Notes: generated by a model not told the origin, from the letters alone. A DNA stretch of 64,000 nucleotides from Pararhizobium sp. (GCA_017794825.1 CP051237.1:5381342-5445341); one strand, 5' to 3'. Counted from the stretch's first letter, positions 52,719 through 62,153 are shown. Numbers and translations: made by a program.

Positions 52719-53864
52719 GTGAACGGGTCGGACAAGAAGATAATCCTCCACATGGGTTTGGAGAAAACCGGAAGCACTGCGGTCCAGCACGTGCTTGACC
52801 GAAACCGCTTGCTGCTGCGCGAATTCGGCATCCGGTTTCCCGAAACAGCGGGCTCACATATCAATCACACATATCTCTCCGTCTATGCGCAGGATGACGA
52901 TGTCTTTGACAACATCAAGGCGCATGTCCTGTGCGCGCTCGATATGAATATCGGCGAATTCCGAAACTGGTTCGAAGCACAACTCGAAGCCGAACTGGCA
53001 GAGGGAAAGCAGTGGAACACCGGTGTGCTCAGCACCGAATTGATCCACAGCCGCATTACACGCCCTGCCGAAATCGACCGGTTGAGAGGTTTGCTATCCG
53101 GATTTGCAGACGCCATCCAAATACTGGTGTTTTTGCGCCGGCAGGATGAACTTGCCTTGAGCCGATATTCGACTGCGATCCGCGCCGGCTACGACAGGTT
53201 CGACGATGTTTTCGCAAACAATATTTCCGCTCACGCCTTCTATCACATTCCTCCTGATCGTGTGATCGACGACTATCGTGACTATTACGACTATCGGAAT
53301 ATCATTGAGCGGATGTCAGCGGTATTTGGCCAGGATACAGTCAAGGTGGCGCTTTATCCAGATTCCTTCGGCCAGGGCGGCCTTGCCCGCTATTTCGGTT
53401 CCGGTCTCGGGATAGATCCGGACCTGCTGCAGCACGGCGACGCCAAATTGAACAATGCGATGAGCGCCGAAGCTCAATTCGTCATGGCATCTGCGAACAG
53501 CAACGGAAAAATGTGGAAGAAGAACGGAGAACGCAATCTCGAAATGAAGGATCTCCATCGTGATATCGAGGCGGCTTTTCCAGGCCTGCCACGCCAGGTG
53601 CGCCGCGACGACGCCAGGTCATTCACCAAGCGGTTTGACGATTCGAACGAATGGGTGCGCGCCCGTTTCTTTCCGGAAAGGCGATCGCTGTTTTCGACCG
53701 GCTATGATCAATATCCGGAAGACGTCGACTATGCATCTTTCGGTTCACGGTTGGCGAGCGAGACAGCGTCGTTCTCGGAACGGGCCGCGCGTTTGACCGG
53801 AGCGACCAGTCCACTGCATCTCAGGGTCATCGAGCGGCTTCTGGGCAAGCCGCTGCGCGTCTGA
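52719..53864 (+). CDS. Sulfotransferase-like protein (P-loop, PAPS-binding motifs)
   Basis: A 381-residue cytosolic protein. It opens with a strand and P-loop-like 5'-phosphosulfate-binding motif, KIILHMGLEKTGSTAVQHVL. Around residue 140 it has a second conserved strand-helix, ILVFLRRQDELALSRYSTAI, matching the 3'-phosphate-binding Arg...Ser of sulfotransferases. Such proteins transfer sulfate from PAPS to glycans or lipids, but related proteins can be non-catalytic. The GTG at 52719 keeps the first beta-strand intact, while the next ATG would start inside the motif. Its stop lies 19 bp before the first RILGND gene, so the two are an operon. Confidence 0.75.
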   Translation: MNGSDKKIILHMGLEKTGSTAVQHVLDRNRLLLREFGIRFPETAGSHINHTYLSVYAQDDDVFDNIKAHVLCALDMNIGEFRNWFEAQLEAELAEGKQWNTGVLSTELIHSRITRPAEIDRLRGLLSGFADAIQILVFLRRQDELALSRYSTAIRAGYDRFDDVFANNISAHAFYHIPPDRVIDDYRDYYDYRNIIERMSAVFGQDTVKVALYPDSFGQGGLARYFGSGLGIDPDLLQHGDAKLNNAMSAEAQFVMASANSNGKMWKKNGERNLEMKDLHRDIEAAFPGLPRQVRRDDARSFTKRFDDSNEWVRARFFPERRSLFSTGYDQYPEDVDYASFGSRLASETASFSERAARLTGATSPLHLRVIERLLGKPLRV

Positions 53865-53883
53865 CTCTTCTGAAAGAACGACG

Positions 53884-55020
53884 ATGCGCCCGCCGAAACA
53901 TGACATTCTGAAACCCCGAAAAGCGCCCTCGATCTTGCGGCAGGCCGCGACACGCGCCCACTACACGCTCAGGAACAGACAAATAAACCTGGTTCGCCGT
54001 TTTGGAGAGCATGTCAGTCAAAGTGGACGCGAGTTCGAACTCTCGCTGATCAGGATACTGGGCAACGACCATTATCCCCGACATGGTCGTGGACAGACCC
54101 TGGACAATCTGAAATTCATCCTCGAACACGAACCATCGTTTCCCGGTTGTCGAAAGCTTTTCCTGTTGAACAGGATCGTCGATCCCGAAGCCGAAGCGAA
54201 GATAGTCGGTGAACTCGAACGCGCAGGCATGGAGTTCATGAGAATTCCGTTTGTTGCGGAAGAATATCGTAAAACCGGCTGGGATCTCGAAGAGTTTGGG
54301 GGCTTCGAATTCTTTCAATCGCAGGACTTTCGCAACGCCGCTACGGTCTTGCAAACGAAGATGCAGCTCTGGGCGGCTTCGCCGAAGATCCGGTATCTGA
54401 TGAACGTCAACGGCGCGCGAAACACCGCGCTTGAGACAGGCAGGCGGATTTCAGACTGGACCTTCGTGCTCGATGGCAATTGCTGCTTTACGCAAACACA
54501 GTTCGATCGACTCGTCGCATCCTGCCGCGCTGCGCCCCAGATGCCCTATGTCATCGTCCCCATGGTCAGGATCGGGGATAATGCTCAATATTTCGGTCCG
54601 GAATTGAACTGTTCGCTCGTTGAAGAACCGCAGATCGGTTTTCACTATCTCACGAGTGAAACCTTCGACGAACGATATCCCTACGGCGTTTCCGACAAGG
54701 CGCATTTCCTCAAAAGGCTGAGGCTGCCCGGCAAGTGGCTGTGGTGGGGCCGTGAGGCGTTCATGCCGGATGAGGCCTATCCGTTTCCCGACAGATATCG
54801 CTACAGGATCAGCGACGGCGGCGTCATACGATTGTCGTCAGGCACGCACGGTCTTTCGCAGACGACCGAAAAGACGCGCAACATTCGATACCATGGACGC
54901 AATGCGTCAATCCTGAACACGATAGCGCATATGGAGCAGGCGTTCGGTGTTTCCGAAGACGCAAACCGCGACGTGATATTGTCCGACTACATGTCCGGCC
55001 TTGTGTCAGACGATCCATAG
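53884..55020 (+). CDS. Uncharacterised RILGND-family protein 1 (possible GT-A-like glycosyltransferase)
   Basis: I do not recognise this 378-residue protein by family name. Visible motifs: RILGND (57-62), PRHGRGQTLDNLKFIL (65-80), LLNRIVDP (94-101), GARN (177-180), DGNC (197-200), and EEPQIGFHYL with an aromatic-rich WLWWGREAF region toward the C-terminus. It is clearly paralogous to the protein encoded at 54987-56051. The GARN...DGN pair, 17 residues apart, resembles the ARN...DxD arrangement of family 2 glycosyltransferases, so a sugar-nucleotide-using fold is inferred. There is no signal peptide or membrane segment. It follows the sulfotransferase-like gene and its 3' end overlaps its convergent paralogue by 34 bp. 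Confidence 0.75.
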   Translation: MRPPKHDILKPRKAPSILRQAATRAHYTLRNRQINLVRRFGEHVSQSGREFELSLIRILGNDHYPRHGRGQTLDNLKFILEHEPSFPGCRKLFLLNRIVDPEAEAKIVGELERAGMEFMRIPFVAEEYRKTGWDLEEFGGFEFFQSQDFRNAATVLQTKMQLWAASPKIRYLMNVNGARNTALETGRRISDWTFVLDGNCCFTQTQFDRLVASCRAAPQMPYVIVPMVRIGDNAQYFGPELNCSLVEEPQIGFHYLTSETFDERYPYGVSDKAHFLKRLRLPGKWLWWGREAFMPDEAYPFPDRYRYRISDGGVIRLSSGTHGLSQTTEKTRNIRYHGRNASILNTIAHMEQAFGVSEDANRDVILSDYMSGLVSDDP

Positions 55021-56051
55021 CGTTTGTCAAGTTCTGCTATGGCGCGAAGAATGCCGTCATCCCGGTGCGTCATGCGGCGGACGGAAGACTTCTTTCCTGT
55101 TTCCTGGGCGGCATTGCCGGAGTAAAGGCGCCCTACCCAGCCGTCAGACACGGTGAAGCGTCCCCAGTCGGAGCAGGACTGGGCGGAGGGTATGTCCCAT
55201 GGATCGATCTCCCAGTGATCCCATGGTCCCCGCACGCCCAGGCGCATCAAGAGTTCGGCCTTCGGCGACCTGCCATACGGCAGTCTCGGATCAAAGCGTT
55301 CGCCGGACAACCTGTGAAACATGATCTGGGGTTCTTCGTCGCAAGCCGGGGAGAAATGTTCGTCAAGCATCCTCTCGTTGTCGGTGAGCCTGTGCATTGG
55401 CACAACGTGATAGGGATAGATCGATCTTTGCTTTGCCGTTTGGCGAATGTCGCGCCATCCCCTGCCCGATATCATGCAGTTGCCGTCAAAAGGCAGAATC
55501 CATTTGGCGCGTTTCCTTCCATGTTCGAGCGCGGCGTTGCGCGCGCCATTGTTGTTGACGGCGTACAGGATTTTCGGTCGCAACGCCGCGAGAAGCGCGC
55601 GGTTTCGCGCTTTTTCAGCAAGCGGTTCTCTTGAACCATCAAGATAAGGCGACAGGCCGGGGTCGTTTTCTATGCGCGCATATTCGCTCGGATCGAAGTC
55701 GATCGTGACGTAATTTTGCCCGTAATCCTCCAGGCATGCGAGAATGTCCCGACGCCTGTTATCGTCGAAAATCCGATTAACGACCCACCACTTCTGGCAG
55801 TCTTCGAAATCCGGTTCATTCACCAGGCAGAATTCCAGATTGGCCAAAGTCTGACCGGGCCGATGCCTGGGAGGCAGATCGTTACCGAGAATACGATAGA
55901 GCGCAAAATCATCTTTCCCCTCCCGATAAGCTTCAGAAGCGCTCGATCTGGCGAACCTCTCTCGCTCCTTCTTCAATCGATAGGCGTGAAGAAACGGGGC
56001 GACATACTTGTTTCGAAGTTTTTGAAGTTTTTTCGAGACGTACGGTGTCAT
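54987..56051 (-). CDS. Uncharacterised RILGND-family protein 2 (possible GT-A-like glycosyltransferase)
   Basis: A 354-residue paralogue of the convergent neighbour. Motifs occur in the same order: RILGND (53-58), PRHRPGQTLANLEFCL, VVNRIFDD, GARN (169-172), FDGNC (188-192), DEEPQIMFHRL and a Trp-rich WDHWEIDPW. The N-terminal ~45 residues are strongly basic, perhaps for membrane association. The ATG overlaps the ABC exporter stop by 4 nt (ATGA), so export and this enzyme-like protein are translationally coupled. Function unknown. Glycan synthesis is inferred from context and motif spacing. Confidence 0.75.
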   Translation of the reverse strand: MTPYVSKKLQKLRNKYVAPFLHAYRLKKERERFARSSASEAYREGKDDFALYRILGNDLPPRHRPGQTLANLEFCLVNEPDFEDCQKWWVVNRIFDDNRRRDILACLEDYGQNYVTIDFDPSEYARIENDPGLSPYLDGSREPLAEKARNRALLAALRPKILYAVNNNGARNAALEHGRKRAKWILPFDGNCMISGRGWRDIRQTAKQRSIYPYHVVPMHRLTDNERMLDEHFSPACDEEPQIMFHRLSGERFDPRLPYGRSPKAELLMRLGVRGPWDHWEIDPWDIPSAQSCSDWGRFTVSDGWVGRLYSGNAAQETGKKSSVRRMTHRDDGILRAIAELDKRYGSSDTRPDM

Positions 56052-57838
56052 TGGGCGCCGTCAGCCATTAGCCGCTTTTTTTGCTTTCCGTAGGTCTCGC
56101 CGAGATGGAACAGGGACCGGTAGAGGTCACTGCTTTTCTCCAGTTCTTCGTGGGTTCCGTTGGCTATGACATAGCCGTCATCGAGGAGGATAATGCGGTC
56201 CGCCGCTTGAATGGTCGAAAGACGGTGCGCCACAACGATGAGCGTGCGGTTTTCGGACAGCTTTATCTGGGAATTGATGATCATCCTCTCGCTTTCACCG
56301 TCCAGCGCCGAAGTCGCTTCGTCGAAAATGATCACCGGAGAAACTTTCAGTATGGCGCGGGCAATGGCGATGCGCTGACGCTGGCCGCCGGAGAGGTTGG
56401 TGGCGTTAGGGCCTATGTGGGTGTCCAGTCCGTCAGGCAGGTCTTTGGTGAATTCCTCGACGTTGGCGAGGCGCACCGCTTCGCGAATTTCATCATCGGT
56501 GGCGTCCGGCTTGCCATCGCGTATGTTTTCCCGAATGCTGTTCTCGAACAGGAACACATCCTGCGACACCAGGGACACGGCCTGACGCAACTGCTTGAAT
56601 CCGATCCGGTTCAAATCGACCCCGTCAAGCTTGATCTGTCCTGCGTTCGGCGAGACCAGTCTCAGAATAAGATTGATGATCGTTGTCTTGCCGGAGCCTG
56701 ATCGTCCGACGATGGCGATTGTTTCTCCGGGTGAAACCTTGAACGAAACGCCATGCAGGAATGGTTGGTTTTTCCTGTAGCCAAATTTGACGTTCGAGAA
56801 TTCCAGTTCGCCTTTTATCTCGTCGAGAACAACAACGTTGTCGGTGTCGGCGGCTTCTGTTTCCTTCTTGTCCAGAAGATCATACATCCGGCCGATCTGA
56901 ATAAGTTTCCGCTGCAGCGATACGTTTACGGAGGCAAGCCGTTTCGCAGGCTCGTAGGCGAACAGGAACGCCATGATAAAGGCCATGAATTCGCCGGGCG
57001 TCTTGCCGTTCGTCAAGCTCTGCCAGCTGGCATATACGATGAAACAACCGACGATAATACCGCCAAGCGTTTCCATGACCGGACTTGCGAAGGCGGCCAA
57101 GCGCTCCAGTTTGAACGCCCTTTCCTGCATGCTCTCCACTGCTTTCGAAAAGGTCGTTCTGGTCTTGTCCTCAAGCTGGTACGACTTGACTGTGCGAATG
57201 CCTTCCAGCGCTTCGGAGCCCAGCGAGTAGACCTGTCCGGCGAGTTCGTTCTCCGATTTTGAGAATTCACGCACTTTGCGCGTAATCGACGAGAGCGAAA
57301 TTATAATCAGCGGGAGCGCGAGAGCCGCGAACATCGACATCAACGGCTCCTGGAAAACCATGACGCAGACCAGGCCAACAAGCGTAAGAATGTCACGGAC
57401 TATCGTCGTCGTGACTGTGAGAAACGCATCGGCGGCCGCCTTCGCCTGAAGCACGACCTGTGCGATTTGCTTCGATGGATGCTTGCTTGAAAGAAATACA
57501 AGGCTCTGCGACGTCAGCTTCCTGAACTGCAGTTTTTGATAGTTGGTCACGACGTCGCGTCGCAGCATTCCGTTGAACACGACGCCGAAATATGTCGACA
57601 GCCCCTTTATGATGGCGACAGCAATGACGGCGGCGGCCACGAACCAGGATGCGGTCACGTTCTGGTCGACGAATATCCTGTTGACCATGGAACGCGTAAG
57701 CAAGGCGAAAGCTGAAGTCGACGCGGCCACGAAAACCGAACATATCAGTCCCGCGAGATAGATACGGACATTGCCCGGCATGCTCTCTCGGAGCAGACGT
57801 TTTATGATTGACAGGGATTCCAATGCAGTGGCCTGCAT
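56048..57838 (-). CDS. ABC exporter, fused membrane and ATPase domains (MsbA-like)
   Basis: A 596-residue half-transporter. Six membrane segments in the first ~320 residues (for example VRIYLAGLICSVFVAASTSAF and SWFVAAAVIAVAIIKGL) are followed by an ATPase domain with Walker A VGRSGSGKTTIINLILRLV, Q-loop SLVSQDVFLFENS, signature LSGGQRQRIAIARAIL and Walker B VIIFDEATSALDGES. Homodimers of this type export lipids, lipid-linked glycans or peptides. The coupled downstream RILGND gene and nearby glycosyltransferase favour a glycan or lipid-glycan substrate. The start is uncertain: ATG 57838 gives a normal length, and an open frame continues upstream to 57943. Confidence 0.88.
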   Translation of the reverse strand: MQATALESLSIIKRLLRESMPGNVRIYLAGLICSVFVAASTSAFALLTRSMVNRIFVDQNVTASWFVAAAVIAVAIIKGLSTYFGVVFNGMLRRDVVTNYQKLQFRKLTSQSLVFLSSKHPSKQIAQVVLQAKAAADAFLTVTTTIVRDILTLVGLVCVMVFQEPLMSMFAALALPLIIISLSSITRKVREFSKSENELAGQVYSLGSEALEGIRTVKSYQLEDKTRTTFSKAVESMQERAFKLERLAAFASPVMETLGGIIVGCFIVYASWQSLTNGKTPGEFMAFIMAFLFAYEPAKRLASVNVSLQRKLIQIGRMYDLLDKKETEAADTDNVVVLDEIKGELEFSNVKFGYRKNQPFLHGVSFKVSPGETIAIVGRSGSGKTTIINLILRLVSPNAGQIKLDGVDLNRIGFKQLRQAVSLVSQDVFLFENSIRENIRDGKPDATDDEIREAVRLANVEEFTKDLPDGLDTHIGPNATNLSGGQRQRIAIARAILKVSPVIIFDEATSALDGESERMIINSQIKLSENRTLIVVAHRLSTIQAADRIILLDDGYVIANGTHEELEKSSDLYRSLFHLGETYGKQKKRLMADGAQ

Positions 57839-58166
57839 TTCGCTGGTCTTGACGAGATCAAGGATGCGCGGCCTATTGGCGGTGGTGCTCAAAACGAACT
57901 CTACATTTTGTAATTGTGTTGGCAGTGCATAAAATAGTAGCAATCATTTCGGGAGTGTCTAACATGCTCGACACAACTGTAAAATGAAAATTTGGCCGGT
58001 CTCGGGAGCGGTTTAACGTAAGCGACAACAGGTTTCAGTATCTAATAACAAGGATTGCAAAACCGTCGGATCGATGACGGCATCCTGTCAGATTTTTAGT
58101 CATTGCATATTCGCAATGGCATCACAAAGGCGCTGTGATCGGAGTTGGTCACATTGTGATGAATTG
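57839..58166. other. Divergent promoter region of ABC exporter and glycosyltransferase
   Basis: The 328 bp between two divergent starts is AT-rich around 57900-58070. No clear gene, operator or RNA was recognised. It must hold promoters for both transcription units. Part may belong to the 5' end of the exporter gene if an upstream start is used. Confidence 0.4.
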
Positions 58167-59261
58167 ATGAATAGTACCCATTTTGAAGCTGCGGATTTTG
58201 ATCTCCAGAACAACAAACCGTATCATGGCCATCTGTCCCGTCTTGGAGCGGTGGCGTTGAAAGCGGAAGTGCCGGGCATCGCCAAGCGGTATCGCACGGC
58301 GGTTTGTTGCACCACCCACAAACGCCCCAAAATGCTGGCGAGACTCCTGTCGTCCTGGGAAAACCTGACAATCCCGGACAACGTGGATCCGGTTTTCATT
58401 GTCGTTGAAAATGATGAGCAGGAATTCTGCCGAAAAATCGTGAACCAGGCGAGGCAGTGGCTATCACCCCATGAAGTGATCTACGCCACGGAAGCAATGC
58501 CCGGAATACCGGCCGTCCGGAACAAGGCCATCGAAACCGCCATTGCCGCAGGCGCTGATCTCATGCTTTTTGTAGATGACGACGAAACCGTCAGTCCGCA
58601 ATGGTTGGCCGAGATGGTGCAAACCTATCATGATACAGGCTCGTTTCTGATCGGCGGTCCTGTTTTCGGAGGCTTCGCTTCGGAGAATGCCGACACTTTC
58701 TTGCTGCGGTTGATCCGAAGCGGACTCGATGCGCGATACCGCCGCATCGCCGACAAGGCCGAGCGGAAATTGAGAAACAATCAGGGCCACACGATAACGG
58801 TGGTGACCTGTAACTGGCTTGCTGACACGCGTTTGTTCACCGATTACGACATGTCTTTCGACGTCAGTCTGAGCGAGACCGGCGGCAGTGACGCGAAGTT
58901 CTACCGCACTGTAAGCAAGCATCACAATTTGCCGACCAGTTGGTCGCCCAAGGCAGTGGTTTACGAAACTGTTCCACCGGAGCGGCTTACACCGCAGTAT
59001 CAGTATTACAGGGGCATGGAACAATCGCGCAATTCAATGCACCAGAAGCTTGAAGAATACCCCAAAGTGATCGTTTTTCCGATGATTATCGGAAACATTG
59101 CAATTCGCGCTATCACTCTGACCGCTCTCGTATTGACCATTCCCTTCAATACTGGCCCTGCGTTGGTGCGTATCTTGCGATCGGCGGGATGGCTCGCCGG
59201 CCGGATAAGCGGCTTTTTCGGCGCGCGATCCAGACTGTATGAGAATTTCAACGGGTCGTGA
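58167..59261 (+). CDS. Family 2 glycosyltransferase
   Basis: A 364-residue GT-A glycosyltransferase. N-terminal strand AVCCTTHKRPKMLARLLSSW, the ARN-type motif GIPAVRNKAIETA, and the metal-binding LMLFVDDDETVSPQWL (DDD). A C-terminal hydrophobic region (KVIVFPMIIGNIAIRAITLTALVLTIPF) suggests membrane attachment. GT2 enzymes transfer sugars from nucleotide donors to growing polysaccharides or lipids. The ATG at 58167 was chosen since earlier in-frame codons encode unrelated-looking sequence. It is divergent from the ABC exporter. Donor and acceptor are unknown. Confidence 0.9.
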   Translation: MNSTHFEAADFDLQNNKPYHGHLSRLGAVALKAEVPGIAKRYRTAVCCTTHKRPKMLARLLSSWENLTIPDNVDPVFIVVENDEQEFCRKIVNQARQWLSPHEVIYATEAMPGIPAVRNKAIETAIAAGADLMLFVDDDETVSPQWLAEMVQTYHDTGSFLIGGPVFGGFASENADTFLLRLIRSGLDARYRRIADKAERKLRNNQGHTITVVTCNWLADTRLFTDYDMSFDVSLSETGGSDAKFYRTVSKHHNLPTSWSPKAVVYETVPPERLTPQYQYYRGMEQSRNSMHQKLEEYPKVIVFPMIIGNIAIRAITLTALVLTIPFNTGPALVRILRSAGWLAGRISGFFGARSRLYENFNGS

Positions 59262-59284
59262 TTACAGGTTTGCAGGCATACCCG

Positions 59285-59692
59285 TCACCAGGTCCGTCTT
59301 GGTCCCGTATCTATGTGATAATGTCCGCCTGGATAATACTTGTATCCACCCACTTCAGGTTGCGATTTCAGATAGGCGATAACCGATGACGGATCACCCC
59401 GCACGGAGAAATCAACCGCTTTGCAGTTGAGGTGATAGGAATTCCGCGCTCCGCCCTTTCTCCAGTTTTCGTACCACCAGCGTTTCGTTGAGTGCACGGT
59501 GACCGGACCATATTGCTTCGAAACCCGGTTCAGGACGCGTTTCAGCTTTCTAGGCACGCACCATTTTGTGTCCTGATATGAAACGGTTGACGATGATGCG
59601 CCAATCCAGCCGAAACCGGGCAGACTGGAACAGCCTGACAACGCCAGCATCGACGCCAGCATCACCGACGTAATTTGTACTCGCAATTTCAT
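59285..59692 (-). CDS. Peptidase M15/DUF882-like lipoprotein
   Basis: A 135-residue probable lipoprotein. The signal VMLASMLALSGC ends in a lipobox cysteine at about residue 21. The C-terminal half has the metal-site pattern of M15A/DUF882 peptidases: SYHLNCKAVDFSV (His and Asp) and GGHYHIDTGPRR (His). Such enzymes cleave peptidoglycan cross-links or peptides in the periplasm. It converges with the glycosyltransferase gene (23 bp between stops) and lies downstream of comEC on the same strand. Confidence 0.82.
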   Translation of the reverse strand: MKLRVQITSVMLASMLALSGCSSLPGFGWIGASSSTVSYQDTKWCVPRKLKRVLNRVSKQYGPVTVHSTKRWWYENWRKGGARNSYHLNCKAVDFSVRGDPSSVIAYLKSQPEVGGYKYYPGGHYHIDTGPRRTW

Positions 59693-59795
59693 GTCGCCTC
59701 GTACAGTTCATCTGCGAGCCATAAAACTGCTGGCAATTGATTAAGATTGTCGTGAAAAACGTGGTTAACCCGAAAGATATGTCGGGGTTTAAAGC

Positions 59796-62153
59796 TCACC
59801 TGGCATGCTGAAAGCTTTTCGTACGCCAGTCGTAGAAACGATGCTGGGTCCATTCGCGAAACTTGCTGTTGATCGCTCCGACGCTGGTGACGGCGCCGCT
59901 CTGCAAGACTATTTCCAGCGCCCCGCTGCGTCTCAGTGACCTCCCCGTGACCAACATGGCGCCTGAGTAACATCGCGGCATGAGAATATTCGCGCCAACC
60001 ACAACGACGTCAGCTTCGTCACACGCGGATCCGAGATATGACAGATCCTCTATTGTAGCGATCCTCAGACCGTTGCGTGAACGTCCCGCACACCAGGCGC
60101 CCTTGGCGCAGACAAAGGTATTCGCGCCCTCAATTTCGAGAGATCTGAAAATCGAATGGAGGTGTTCCCTCATATCCGAAAGAGTGGTCGGGGCTTGGCC
60201 GGAGGCATTGATGGATGGCTTCGTGACGGAATGAAGGTCGAGAGCGTCTTTCCATTGATCAATCACAAAAGTGGATGGACGCCCCCTGTTCGTAGAAATG
60301 ACATTGTCATTTATCAGGCCGACGAGTTCACCGTCTTCGGATATGAGCGCCTCAGGCAGTTTGCCGGGCGCTGCGCCGAGACACCACACGATCCCGAAAA
60401 CGAAAAGCGGCGCCCCCAGGATCCGCAACCATGATCGCATGAGAACCAGTATCAGGAACCCGAAAAGCGCAAGGAGGAATGGCGACGATGGGATTCTGCC
60501 GGTGATGGCGTCGCCTCCGAGCTGTTCCGTATGAACCGCGATCGCCACGACGGCGTCCAATCCCGCCCCCATGATCTGTAACGGCCAGTATTCAAGATGG
60601 AATGGCATTGCAATCAACGAGACAAGGCCGAAAGGCATGACGACAAAAGTCACGACAGGCATGGCGGCCAGATTTGCAAGGAGACCGTATGGCGCGATCC
60701 GGTGAAAATGCTCAACTGCAAAGAGGCCAGTCGAAACGCCGGCGACAAGAGATGTGAAGCCAATCCCGAGTATGAACTTCAGCGCCACCTCCAAAGTCTG
60801 GCCTATGGGGACGAAAGCAGTCAGATCGTGGTTACTCGCTCTCCTCGACCATGCCGCGTAGGCTGATATCAAGGCTATTGTCGCCGCAAATGACATCTGA
60901 AATCCGGGGCCCATGACGGCGGAAGGCTTCATCAGGATGATGGCGATCGCTGCAAGCGCGACGTTCCTCAGTGTCAGAGCCATCCTTTCGATCAGGACAG
61001 CGATCAGAAATATCACGAACATCAGCCATGCGCGCTGGGTCGAAACGGCGCCGCCGGAAATCAGCAGGTAGGCGGTTGCAGCAGCCAGCGCAAACAACGC
61101 CGCAATCTTTCTTGTCGATCGTGTATGCGCCAGAAAAGGAGAGAAGCTCAGCACGCTGCGTACCAGCAGCAGGACCGTGCCGGCCACGAGCGCCATATGC
61201 AGGCCAGAAATCGCCAGAATATGCGCCAGCCCACTGGCGCGAAGGGCATTGATGGTTTTCTCGGTTATTGATCGTCTGTCCGCTACCGCCAGAGCGCTCG
61301 CAAGGGCTCCGGTATCGCCCGGAAGCACGGCGCGAATACGCCGGGCGATCTTTTCCCTCAGACGGCTAAGCAAGACTGTCAACGGTTGCGGACCAGTGTG
61401 GTCGGCGGTTCGCTTCTCGCCCTTGAGCGGTTTGCCGAAGAAATAGCCAAAGGCGCCGATACCTTTGAAATAGGCGTCGAAACCGAAATCATAGCCTCCG
61501 GGCAGCGCAGGGCCAGATGGCGGCCCCATTCTGGCGAGGCCCTGTATGACCTCACCGATTTTGACGGGCTGGTGGTCCGCCCTTGCGAGCAGTCTTACCC
61601 TTTCTGGCGGGCGCCGTATGACTGGATCCGAAGTGTGTTGCAGCAGGATCGTGTAACGCCAGTACCCCCGATAGTCGACATCACGCGCCAGCACCACTCC
61701 TTCAAGCCGCGTCGTGATCTCACTGTCCAGGATCGTTGTCGATCGGCGCGTGGTCTCCAGTTGAGCCGCACTCATTCCGGTGGCAAACCCGGCGACAAGA
61801 AAAAGGATATACCTTGAAATTGTCCGGTTCCTGAAAATCAGATGAGTAAGCCAGGACGCCAGGAAAAAAAGATAAGTCGCGATCGCTGGTGGCGTCTGAT
61901 CAAATCTGAACCAGACTACGGCCCCGAAAGTCATTGCGACCGGAAACCACAGAAAATGGTGTCCGTAGGCGCCTTCCTCCTCCCATGCGCGGCTGATCCG
62001 TGGTGGCAGAGACCGCAATGCGCCGCCAAGGCGGCGCAATATGAACCGGCGCGGCTTTGGATGGAACTGTTTGCTTTCGGATAGACTTGAACTGTCCGAT
62101 TTGGTTTCGGATTTGGCTGGAATCCTCCTGTCGGCAATATGGTTGCTCTCCAT
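59796..62153 (-). CDS. comEC: ComEC/Rec2-family membrane protein (competence channel-like)
   Basis: A 785-residue polytopic protein. A DUF4131-type N-terminal region with membrane helices (VAMTFGAVVWFRF and following) and an OB-like segment precede the competence domain: ALASALAVADRRSITEKTINALRASGLAHILAISGLHMAL in pieces, then many helices to about residue 590. ComEC forms the inner-membrane channel for DNA uptake. The C-terminal ~190 residues occupy the place of the metallo-beta-lactamase domain, but no HxHxDH motif is present, so the nuclease-like half looks degenerate. The ATG at 62153 is chosen over TTG 62165. It is divergent from gltX. A bulged AACCCGA/TCGGGGTT hairpin (59767-59789) follows the stop. 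Confidence 0.9.
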   Translation of the reverse strand: MESNHIADRRIPAKSETKSDSSSLSESKQFHPKPRRFILRRLGGALRSLPPRISRAWEEEGAYGHHFLWFPVAMTFGAVVWFRFDQTPPAIATYLFFLASWLTHLIFRNRTISRYILFLVAGFATGMSAAQLETTRRSTTILDSEITTRLEGVVLARDVDYRGYWRYTILLQHTSDPVIRRPPERVRLLARADHQPVKIGEVIQGLARMGPPSGPALPGGYDFGFDAYFKGIGAFGYFFGKPLKGEKRTADHTGPQPLTVLLSRLREKIARRIRAVLPGDTGALASALAVADRRSITEKTINALRASGLAHILAISGLHMALVAGTVLLLVRSVLSFSPFLAHTRSTRKIAALFALAAATAYLLISGGAVSTQRAWLMFVIFLIAVLIERMALTLRNVALAAIAIILMKPSAVMGPGFQMSFAATIALISAYAAWSRRASNHDLTAFVPIGQTLEVALKFILGIGFTSLVAGVSTGLFAVEHFHRIAPYGLLANLAAMPVVTFVVMPFGLVSLIAMPFHLEYWPLQIMGAGLDAVVAIAVHTEQLGGDAITGRIPSSPFLLALFGFLILVLMRSWLRILGAPLFVFGIVWCLGAAPGKLPEALISEDGELVGLINDNVISTNRGRPSTFVIDQWKDALDLHSVTKPSINASGQAPTTLSDMREHLHSIFRSLEIEGANTFVCAKGAWCAGRSRNGLRIATIEDLSYLGSACDEADVVVVGANILMPRCYSGAMLVTGRSLRRSGALEIVLQSGAVTSVGAINSKFREWTQHRFYDWRTKSFQHAR

